Below are positions 1-5,523 of a stretch of 7,058 bases of DNA, in pieces (the first letter of the stretch is position 1; each line of letters opens with the position of its first letter). This stretch comes from Acidobacteriota bacterium (GTDB lineage Bacteria; Acidobacteriota; Terriglobia; Terriglobales; Acidobacteriaceae). The DNA lies in assembly GCA_021805265.1 (NCBI GenBank), contig JAJZFR010000013.1, positions 1 to 7,058 of the forward strand. The letters run 5' to 3'. Position numbers and translations under genes: made by a program. Under the pieces are notes generated by a model. That model saw nothing but the letters and a program-made list of their open reading frames with translations, was not told the origin of the DNA and ran no database searches.

Positions 1-903
1 GGAGACGGTAATGGCGGCTCGTCGATTGAGTCGATGGATCCGATGCCGTCTTCCTGGGCGTCGCATCTTGCCTGGCATGCCCAGATGGTCACGAACATGC
101 TGGTAAATGACCGGATGGCGCTTTATGTTCTGATGCCGGGCACGGGTGGAGAGCTGTCGTTCGACCCCAACGACCCGTACGCGAGCGGCATCAGCATGAA
201 TCAGTTTATCTATGCCACGGGCGGGCAGTATCTCTTCTCGAATGATATTCCGGCCTCGATCTCGAAGGCGCTGGCTCTGGGGTCGAATTACTACACGCTG
301 ACCTATCAGCCACAGAATGTTCCCGCCGACGGGAAGTTTCGCCAGGTCAAGGTCACAATGTCGAATCCTGGTCTGAAGGTGATTACTGCGAAGGGTTATT
401 TTGCGCCGGATAAGCACGCGCCGGCTTACTTCAGTCAGACGGAAGCTATCGATCTTGTGCATTCTCTGTTATCCACCATACCCATCACCGGACTGGATCT
501 CACGGTGACGAATATCGTGCGGCATCCGAAAGAGAAGTCTGTGGAGATAACCGCTCTGGTGAAGGGGCGTGGACTGGACTGGGAGGTAGGCAAGGATGGC
601 AAGCGGACAACCCTGCTCGAGATTGCTGCGGCTACGGTGAATGCGCAGTCAGAGATCATCGCTTCCCATGTGCGCTACTTTCAGTTGTCGGTCGACGATC
701 TGAAGACGCCGGATGCGGACCTGCAAGCCGAATCGAAGGTGTCGATCCTCGTTCACTATCCGTACAAGTCGTATAGCATCCACGTTGCTGTGATGTCAGA
801 GAACGGCAAGAAGATCGGTGCTACGGTACTCTATCGCAAGCAGATTATGCAGGCACCAGCGGAGCCGATGATCGCCCAGCAGACGGCGGCGAAGAAGCCC
901 TGA
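1..903 (+). CDS. VWFA-related acidobacterial protein, C-terminal part (5' truncated by window)
   Basis: The frame is open from base 1 to a TGA at 901-903, so 300 codons are visible and the true start lies outside the window. Visible residues about 65-137 match the end of the VWFA-related domain typical of Acidobacteria (TIGR03436 type): a Gly-rich 'ATGGQYLF' turn, then 'SNYYTLTYQP', 'DGKFRQVKV' and 'GYFAPD'. The metal-binding MIDAS motif would lie upstream and cannot be judged. About 160 further residues follow the domain. They read as a soluble, strand-rich extension ending in an Ala/Lys-rich tail (QQTAAKKP) and show no membrane segment. Such proteins are generally predicted to be exported, and their function is not established. 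The gene converges on the M48-like gene and shares the hairpin at 936-975. Family assignment is fairly sure; the biological role is unknown. Confidence 0.85.
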   Translation, partial: GDGNGGSSIESMDPMPSSWASHLAWHAQMVTNMLVNDRMALYVLMPGTGGELSFDPNDPYASGISMNQFIYATGGQYLFSNDIPASISKALALGSNYYTLTYQPQNVPADGKFRQVKVTMSNPGLKVITAKGYFAPDKHAPAYFSQTEAIDLVHSLLSTIPITGLDLTVTNIVRHPKEKSVEITALVKGRGLDWEVGKDGKRTTLLEIAAATVNAQSEIIASHVRYFQLSVDDLKTPDADLQAESKVSILVHYPYKSYSIHVAVMSENGKKIGATVLYRKQIMQAPAEPMIAQQTAAKKP

Positions 904-935
904 CCCATGCACGAGGAGTGAACAGCACACAGGAA

Positions 936-975
936 AAAGCCGGGCCTGATTCCGCACGGAATCAGGCCCGGCTTT
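936..975. terminator. Bidirectional Rho-independent terminator between convergent genes
   Basis: This is a perfect inverted repeat of 19 bases per arm (936-954 and 957-975) around a two-base centre. The left arm reads AAAGCCGGGCCTGATTCCG. On the minus strand the GC-rich stem runs into TTTTT (complement of 934-938), a good intrinsic terminator 12 bases after the TGA of the M48-like gene. On the plus strand only TTT follows before GGG, so termination of the VWFA gene, whose stop lies 32 bases upstream, is probably weaker. Confidence 0.9.
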
Positions 976-987
976 GGGTAAGTGTTC

Positions 988-2751
988 TCAGTTCTGCGCG
1001 GTCGGCGCAGGCGGGTTCTGCACGGCTGGAGCGTTGCCAGCCGGAGCGCCAGTCGCCGGAGCGTTGGCAGGCGGAGTGGTTTGTGCATCCTGATAGCGGT
1101 TCAGCCGGAAGTAGATCGGCGTAACCTCGAAGGGCATCTTGTCGCGCGCGTTCATGGGGGCGTAACGCTTGGCGTTCAACATGTGTTCCTTGTCGTCCCA
1201 GGGATCGGTCTTGAGCCAGCTTCCGAGGGGAAAGGCTGCAATCTGGGTCATGTCGTCCATATTGAGCTTGGGTGCGCCCTGTTCGAGGCCAGCCATCCAG
1301 GGAGTGCCGTCCACTTTGAGCAGGGAATCGCCGAGTTTAGGCGAGTTGAGCTGTTTGAGCACTTTGCCTCGCTCGGCAAGCTGCTCCATGTAGAGTCCCG
1401 CATTGCCCAGCCGGTCCTTGTACATGGAGGCTTGAAGGTACTTCAGCCCCGCCTTGGCAGCGTCAGCGTTGTCCGCGTCGGTATGGTTCATCTTGATGCG
1501 CTGGAAGGAGGACTCGTCGGGGAAGAGCAGACGGTCGTTGAAGGCGTAGCGGGTGTCGATGTGGTGGCCAAGCGCGACGTGGGCCAACTCCATGGCGACC
1601 ACCGAGGCGATGGACTCTTCATTCGGCAGGGTGTCGATCAGGCCCTTGCTGAGCAGGATGGTGTTGCCGACGGTGGTAGCCTCGACGGTGGTCGAAAGCA
1701 GAATGCGGCAGTGAACCGGGTCAGGGAAGTTCAGATTGTTGGGCACGGCCAGGTTGATCACAATCTGTTCGAGCGTCTTGTCAAAGTCGCTGGGCGGGGC
1801 CAGCAGTCCGGCCTGGACCAGACGATCCAGGACGTTGTTCTCTGCCTGCTGGACCCAGAGACGGCTGGCTTCGAGCGGGGTCACGTCCTGCGAATCCTGG
1901 CTCTGGTCCACGGCGCCCTCGACCTCGACCGAGACATTTTCGCTTTCGCGCGTGGGCAGGGTGAGTGAGTAGCCCCAGAAGTGAGTCTGTGCGCGCAGGC
2001 CAACGGTCTTGTTGCCTTCCATGCGCTGCGACTCCTCGACGTAAATGGCCACGGGGAGCCACAGGCCGGGCTGCATGTTCATCCGCCAGCTATCAAAGTG
2101 GAAGTACTCTCTGGTGTTGTCTTCGCTGGTGCTCTCGGTGTAGCTTCCGTTGAAGCGGACAATATTGCCGTCCTGATCCTCGATCCAGATGCGTCCGTTG
2201 AAGCGGCCCTGACCCTTCACTTTCGGGTGTACATCGAAGACCCAGGTGCGGATGCTGCCAAGAAACTCGCGGCGAACGTAGTTGAACTCGTAGTGCTGCT
2301 GGTCAAAGCCGACCGGGTCCACGAACATCATGTCCATGAAGCCCTGGGTGTTGTAGGTTTCGTGGTCCAGATGGAGCGCCTTGCCCATGTTGGTGAAGGC
2401 GGCGAGAGATCCCTTGAAGAAGCCATGGTGCTTCTTGACCGGAGCTTCATAGGGCTTGTCGATGAATGCCTTGTGGAAGTCCACACGGCTGAGCATGTAG
2501 GTGTCCGAGATGGGCACCTGATAGAGCTTGGGATCGGGTCGGGTGTCCTGGATATAGGTTTCGACCAGCGGGGTGTGCTGCTGGATGTTCTGGATGATGA
2601 CCTTTTCGCGGGCGATCGACTTCTGGACCAGAGCCGCTTGAGCGGGGGTGAGTTTGTGGGTCACCTCATACTTGGGCTGCTTGCGGGCCAGCGCGAGATG
2701 AGTGCCGAGTACAAAAAACAGGAAAGCGAGAGATAGCTTCCAAAACTTCAT
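988..2751 (-). CDS. Exported M48-peptidase-like protein with a degenerate zinc motif
   Basis: The protein has 587 residues. I start it at the ATG at 2751 because that gives a clear signal peptide: MKFWK, a hydrophobic core LSLAFLFFVLGTHLALA, then a likely cut near residue 22. An AGGAG also lies six bases upstream. A longer frame opens at 2847 but would put 32 polar residues before the signal. Residues about 140-240 form an aromatic, strand-rich region ('FNGRIWIEDQDGNIVRFNGSY', 'GLWLPVAIYVEES') that recalls LolA/LolB-like folds; this is a weak inference. Residues about 340-440 resemble an M48 metallopeptidase core: 'VGNTILLSKGLIDTL' and 'MELAHVALGHH' at 387-397. The first zinc His is Met387, while Glu388 and His391 remain. 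The downstream 'E-x-E-A-D' segment appears as 'DADNAD' (425-430), with Asn at the expected Glu ligand. Activity is therefore doubtful. The tail (558-587) is rich in Pro, Ala and Asn. The gene lies downstream of tonB and probably shares its transcript. Confidence 0.85.
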   Translation of the reverse strand: MKFWKLSLAFLFFVLGTHLALARKQPKYEVTHKLTPAQAALVQKSIAREKVIIQNIQQHTPLVETYIQDTRPDPKLYQVPISDTYMLSRVDFHKAFIDKPYEAPVKKHHGFFKGSLAAFTNMGKALHLDHETYNTQGFMDMMFVDPVGFDQQHYEFNYVRREFLGSIRTWVFDVHPKVKGQGRFNGRIWIEDQDGNIVRFNGSYTESTSEDNTREYFHFDSWRMNMQPGLWLPVAIYVEESQRMEGNKTVGLRAQTHFWGYSLTLPTRESENVSVEVEGAVDQSQDSQDVTPLEASRLWVQQAENNVLDRLVQAGLLAPPSDFDKTLEQIVINLAVPNNLNFPDPVHCRILLSTTVEATTVGNTILLSKGLIDTLPNEESIASVVAMELAHVALGHHIDTRYAFNDRLLFPDESSFQRIKMNHTDADNADAAKAGLKYLQASMYKDRLGNAGLYMEQLAERGKVLKQLNSPKLGDSLLKVDGTPWMAGLEQGAPKLNMDDMTQIAAFPLGSWLKTDPWDDKEHMLNAKRYAPMNARDKMPFEVTPIYFRLNRYQDAQTTPPANAPATGAPAGNAPAVQNPPAPTAQN

Positions 2752-2757
2752 TTCCGG

Positions 2758-2762
2758 CTCCT
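2758..2762 (-). promoter_or_regulatory. Shine-Dalgarno AGGAG that fixes the M48-like start
   Basis: On the minus strand AGGAG is followed by six bases (CCGGAA) and the ATG at 2751-2749. Together with the signal peptide encoded right after it, this supports the internal start over the upstream ATG at 2847, whose ATGA overlaps the tonB stop. Confidence 0.7.
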
Positions 2763-2843
2763 GGCGTGAACGGTGCGTAATGGAACGGTATGGATACTGT
2801 GTTTGTATCATTTGAGGCCGCGGGTTGGTGTCACAGTTCAGGC

Positions 2844-3893
2844 TCATGCGGTCTGAAACTTGATGATGATGTTGGTGGTGTATTCAACCGGCTGTCCGTT
2901 GCGGGTCGCAGGCTGGAAACGATAGGTCGAGGCGGAGTGAATGGCGGATTCATCGAGGCCGTGACCCAGGCCATGGATGATATTTCGCACGATGGTCTGT
3001 CCGGCGGTGGTGATGGTGACGCGCAGAACAACGTCGCCCTGAATCTTCAACTCGCGAGCCTCCGGGGTATACTCCGGCTTGCTGCTGTTGACCAGCACCG
3101 GCGGTGTGGTTTTCACCTCCTGCACGGCCATGGCCGGGGCTGCGGCCTGGACAACGCCCGGAATGCCCGCCGAGGCGACCTTGCCGGTAAATCCAGCGGT
3201 TTGCGTTGTTCCACCGGGAATGCCCGCCGATGCGACGTGGCCGAGGGATCCGGTGTTTGAGCCTGATTTTGTGCCGTTCCCGAAACCTGTTGAACCAACA
3301 ACGCCGCGCGGAGCGGTGGCCGCGCCCTGATTGCCGCCGAAGGGATTGCCCAGGGCGGCGACGGTAGCCGGTCGGTTGGCGTTGGGGTTGGGCGTGGTGC
3401 CGTTCAGATCACCGAAGTGGACTGCGGCAGTAGATGGCTTCGCCTGTGGTGTCAACGCAGGGGCGGCAGCCATTGCCATCGCCGCCTTCGGTTGGGGCGC
3501 AAGCACAATCTGCGGCTTGGGCGTGGGAATATTTGGCAAGGCCGCAGTCTCTTTCATGACGGGCAGCGGCTTGACCTCCGGCTTGATCTCCTGCCGAGGA
3601 ACGTTGATCTTTGGCGGCTCCAGTTTCACCGTTTCTGGCAATGGCGGCGGAGGAATCTTCGGTGCCGGAGGGGTTTTTACCTTGATCTCGGGAGGCTTCG
3701 AGACGGGCAGCTCGAGGATGGTGCTTTCCATTTTGCGCTGTTCGATCGCCTGATGAGCCAACGTGCCCAGAACGAGCAGAAGAATGAGAAGCGAGACGTT
3801 CAGCACCGCGCTGGCCAGAAATGTGACCGGGTTTCTTTCCGGCTCCGGTAACAGACCGAAACGGATTGGGGGAGCGTCGGGGTTTGTTGGCAT
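2844..3893 (-). CDS. TonB family energy transducer
   Basis: The protein has 349 residues. It is an inner-membrane-anchored periplasmic protein that should pass proton-motive energy, via an ExbB/ExbD-type motor not in this window, to TonB-dependent outer-membrane receptors. The order is a cytoplasmic head 1-22 ('FGLLPEPER'), a single anchor about 23-46 (FLASAVLNVSLLILLLVLG), and a Pro/Lys-rich periplasm-spanning stretch about 63-135 with repeated KPP, PPAP and PPPP. An Ala- and then Gly/Asn-rich linker covers 136-260, with VASAGIPG at 220-227 and again at 239-246. The C-terminal TonB_C domain covers about 270-349: 'PEYTPEARELKIQGDVVLRVTI', 'HGLGHGLDESAI', 'FQPATRNGQPVEYT', 'IIIKF'. It is longer than the roughly 240-residue E. 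coli TonB. The ATG at 3893 has AAGGA eight bases upstream. The stop overlaps an ATG at 2847 by ATGA, but the next gene probably starts at 2751. Many bacteria carry several tonB paralogues, so no specific symbol is given. Confidence 0.92.
   Translation of the reverse strand: MPTNPDAPPIRFGLLPEPERNPVTFLASAVLNVSLLILLLVLGTLAHQAIEQRKMESTILELPVSKPPEIKVKTPPAPKIPPPPLPETVKLEPPKINVPRQEIKPEVKPLPVMKETAALPNIPTPKPQIVLAPQPKAAMAMAAAPALTPQAKPSTAAVHFGDLNGTTPNPNANRPATVAALGNPFGGNQGAATAPRGVVGSTGFGNGTKSGSNTGSLGHVASAGIPGGTTQTAGFTGKVASAGIPGVVQAAAPAMAVQEVKTTPPVLVNSSKPEYTPEARELKIQGDVVLRVTITTAGQTIVRNIIHGLGHGLDESAIHSASTYRFQPATRNGQPVEYTTNIIIKFQTA
3160..3236 (-). repeat. Two copies of a 20-bp direct repeat encoding VASAGIPG in TonB
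   Basis: The 20-base stretches at 3160-3179 and 3217-3236 differ at one position (GAGGC versus GATGC on the plus strand). They are offset by 57 bases, exactly 19 codons. They encode the two VASAGIPG motifs of the TonB linker. The between-copy sequence is Gly/Thr-rich. The near identity suggests a short in-frame duplication in the spacer region of the protein. Confidence 0.8.
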
Positions 3894-3942
3894 CAGGCTA
3901 ATCCTTGGTCATTCCTTTGCTGGCCAGTCGGGCCGGGGTCGA

Positions 3943-3997
3943 TTGCGATCACTTTGCGATCCGCTTGTGATCGGTTTTGAACATCTTTCCGATCAAT
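3943..3997 (-). promoter_or_regulatory. Tandem 11-bp-phased direct repeats upstream of tonB (candidate operator)
   Basis: On the plus strand TTGCGATC occurs at 3943-3950 and 3954-3961, TTGTGATC at 3965-3972, and a weaker TTCCGATC at 3987-3994. All lie on one 11-base register. The slot at 3976 (TTTGAACA) is degenerate. In the tonB direction the unit is GATCRCAA plus three bases. Direct repeats spaced by about one helical turn are the usual arrangement of sites for OmpR/PhoB-type response regulators. Assigning such a regulator here is an inference. The array lies 50 to 104 bases upstream of the tonB ATG. Confidence 0.5.
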
Positions 3998-4001
3998 CCT
4001 C

Positions 4002-4031
4002 GATTTAGCCTGCGGTGTATATCGGTATCCA
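4002..4031 (-). promoter_or_regulatory. Possible tonB promoter
   Basis: On the minus strand TGGATA (4031-4026) and TAAATC (4007-4002) are separated by 18 bases. Each shares four of six positions with the sigma70 -35 and -10 consensus. Transcription would begin near 3995, leaving a leader of about 100 bases that contains the 11-bp repeats. The match is weak and other promoters are possible. Confidence 0.25.
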
Positions 4032-4275
4032 GTTTGGGGGTCATCAACCGATAAGACCGACTGCAACAGCAGAAGGCTTCAGTTGGAGACCGAGAATTCG
4101 TGATGCGGTGAACAATTTCGCGCAGACGGGGTAGTCTCCGGGATAGTCGCACCGGGTGAAACGCAGACCTTGCTACGCCGCAGAATCCTCCGTGTGGCAA
4201 TCTCTTTCTCTCATGCAACACTCACTCGTACCCAGGGCTACTGCAAAACCGCGTCAGTCATCGCCGCGACAATAA

Positions 4276-4431
4276 TTTTCCACCAAGCAGGAATTCGAGC
4301 AAAAACTGAGGAAGAATCCCGAAAGGTTCCTCTCGCTATCTGTCGCCTCAGGCGGCCCTATGGTGACTGGCTCCGGAGTGGGCCTGACAACAGCATACCT
4401 GCTCAGCCTCTCCGAGATAGAGCTACCCTGA
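4276..4431 (+). pseudogene. Start-less 51-codon reading frame, possible gene remnant
   Basis: The frame runs from just after a TAA (4273-4275) to a TGA (4429-4431). It reads FSTKQEFEQKLRKNPERF, then a Ser/Gly/Thr/Leu-rich segment ending LLSLSEIELP. The first part looks like a charged amphipathic helix and the rest like folded protein. No ATG, GTG or TTG occurs before the internal ATG at 4360, and I see no ribosome site there. I do not recognise a family. It may be the decayed tail of a lost gene, or chance. The opposite strand is also open here, so openness alone is not evidence. Confidence 0.2.
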
Positions 4432-4456
4432 CCTGCCTGTGTACATAGTCTAAACT
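4428..4456 (+). promoter_or_regulatory. Candidate sigma70-type promoter for galE
   Basis: CTGACC (4428-4433) and TAAACT (4451-4456) each match the -35 and -10 consensus at four of six positions, with an ideal 17-base spacer. The start point would fall near 4463, giving a leader of about 30 bases. The leader includes GAGG at 4477-4480, eleven bases before the galE ATG, a slightly long spacing. Confidence 0.4.
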
Positions 4457-4491
4457 TAAACCAACATTGGCGGGATGAGGATACTTTTTCT

Positions 4492-5523
4492 ATGAAGATC
4501 ATGGTTACAGGTGGGGCAGGGTACATCGGTAGTACCGTTTCGGAATTGTTGCTCCAGCGCGGCCATTCGGTCGTCATCGTGGATAATCTCTGCCATTCTC
4601 GTCGCCAGAGTGTGCCTGATCGGGCCGAGTTTGTGGAGTGCAATATCGCCGACCGGGGACGCGTGGAGTCGTTGTTTCGCTACGCGATGCAGGAAAAAGC
4701 CCCCTTTGACGGCGTGATTCACTTCGCGGCCCTGATCGAAGCGGGCGAATCGATGCAGAAGCCGGAGATTTACTTTCGCAACAACACGGCCTCGACGCTT
4801 GCGCTGCTCGAGGCGATGTTGACCTGCGGTCCGCGGCGCATAGTCTTTTCATCGACAGCCGCAGTTTACGGGGAGCCGGAGGCGGTGCCGATTCCGGAGT
4901 CGGCGTCGCTCCGTCCCACCAATGCTTACGGCGAATCCAAGCTGATGGTCGAGCAGATGCTCGGATGGTTTCACCGCATCCACGGGCTGCGCAGCGCGGC
5001 CTTGCGCTACTTCAACGTGGCTGGCGCGGCTGAGACGGAGCAGGGAATCCTTCGCGGCGAGGAGCATGAGCCGGAGTCGCATCTGATTCCCCTGATCCTC
5101 GACGTTGCGCTGGGACGAAGGCAGTCGATCAAAGTGTTTGGCAGCGATTACCCAACTCACGATGGCACCTGTGTTCGGGATTACGTGCATGTCTCTGACC
5201 TGGCAGAGGCCCATCTGCTTGCTCTCGGCGCTCTCGAAAAAGACCGCGCTGCTGGCCAGCGGTTGATCTACAACCTGGGCAACGGGTCTGGCTTTACCGT
5301 GCTCGAGGTGATCGAGGCAGCGCGCCGAGTGACCGGCCATCCGATTCCCGTTGAAATGTGCCCGCGTCGGGCGGGCGACCCGGCTGTTCTGGTTGCTTCC
5401 AGCGAGCGAGCCATTGCGGAGCTTGGCTGGAAGCCGCGATACACCCAGCTTGACCGGATCGTGAAAACAGCCTGGACGTGGCATCAGACGCGTCACGGCG
5501 TGGTCGCGGCGTCCGCTACTTAG
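4492..5523 (+). CDS. galE: UDP-glucose 4-epimerase
   Basis: The 343-residue length is usual for GalE, a cytoplasmic NAD-dependent short-chain dehydrogenase/reductase family enzyme. It interconverts UDP-glucose and UDP-galactose for the Leloir pathway and envelope polysaccharides. The start MKIMVTGGAGYIGS carries the NAD-binding GxxGxxG (G7, G10, G13), and Asp31 ends the second strand. 'HFAALIEAGES' (77-87) is the usual GalE loop. The catalytic set is Thr122 (in FSSTAAVYG), Tyr146 and Lys150 (YGESK). 'RYFNVAGA' (172-179) and 'RDYVHVSDLAEAH' (229-241) are substrate-side signatures. 'RRAGDPAVLVASSERA' (292-307) carries Arg and Asp residues for the nucleotide. Leu300 sits where E. coli has Tyr299 and human GALE has Cys307. 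The start is fixed by this N-terminus; a second ATG at 4501 would remove part of the first strand. The 3' end overlaps serB tail to tail by eight bases. Confidence 0.96.
   Translation: MKIMVTGGAGYIGSTVSELLLQRGHSVVIVDNLCHSRRQSVPDRAEFVECNIADRGRVESLFRYAMQEKAPFDGVIHFAALIEAGESMQKPEIYFRNNTASTLALLEAMLTCGPRRIVFSSTAAVYGEPEAVPIPESASLRPTNAYGESKLMVEQMLGWFHRIHGLRSAALRYFNVAGAAETEQGILRGEEHEPESHLIPLILDVALGRRQSIKVFGSDYPTHDGTCVRDYVHVSDLAEAHLLALGALEKDRAAGQRLIYNLGNGSGFTVLEVIEAARRVTGHPIPVEMCPRRAGDPAVLVASSERAIAELGWKPRYTQLDRIVKTAWTWHQTRHGVVAASAT

Larger units (their letters stand above)
3894..4491. other. Intergenic region between divergent tonB and galE
   Basis: About 600 bases separate the two start codons. No reading frame here has a convincing start, ribosome site and protein-like composition. 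Supported contents are the phased repeats at 3943-3997, a possible tonB promoter at 4002-4031 and a possible galE promoter at 4428-4456. A start-less frame at 4276-4431 looks faintly protein-like. Several modest inverted repeats occur: ATCGGT/ACCGAT (4021-4026 with 4047-4052), GGAGAC/GTCTCC (4085-4090 with 4134-4139), GAGGAA/TTCCTC (4308-4313 with 4327-4332), CGCC/GGCG (4344-4347 with 4351-4354) and GGCCC/GGGCC (4354-4358 with 4380-4384). None matches an RNA family that I recognise. Confidence 0.7.

Noticed and set aside
982..1968. Long plus-strand frame (328 codons) opposite the M48-like gene
   Set aside because: It is the antisense shadow of a well-supported gene: Val/Gly/His-rich translation with no recognisable motif.
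1981..2736. 251-codon plus-strand frame opposite the M48-like gene
   Set aside because: Antisense shadow with the same codon-mirror pattern; the minus strand has a signal peptide and family motifs here.
4075..4170. Fragments resembling cobalamin riboswitch boxes (GGAGACC near 4085 and GCGGTGAA near 4104)
   Set aside because: The order is reversed relative to the riboswitch, the other conserved boxes are missing, and neither neighbouring gene is an obvious cobalamin target.
3949..4221. 90-codon minus-strand frame upstream of tonB
   Set aside because: Composition is basic and irregular, and it runs through the phased repeats and the likely promoter of tonB; no ribosome site seen.
4170..4448. 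92-codon plus-strand frame in the tonB-galE gap
   Set aside because: Arg/Thr-rich translation without domain character, no ribosome site, and in a different frame from the more protein-like 4276-4431 stretch.
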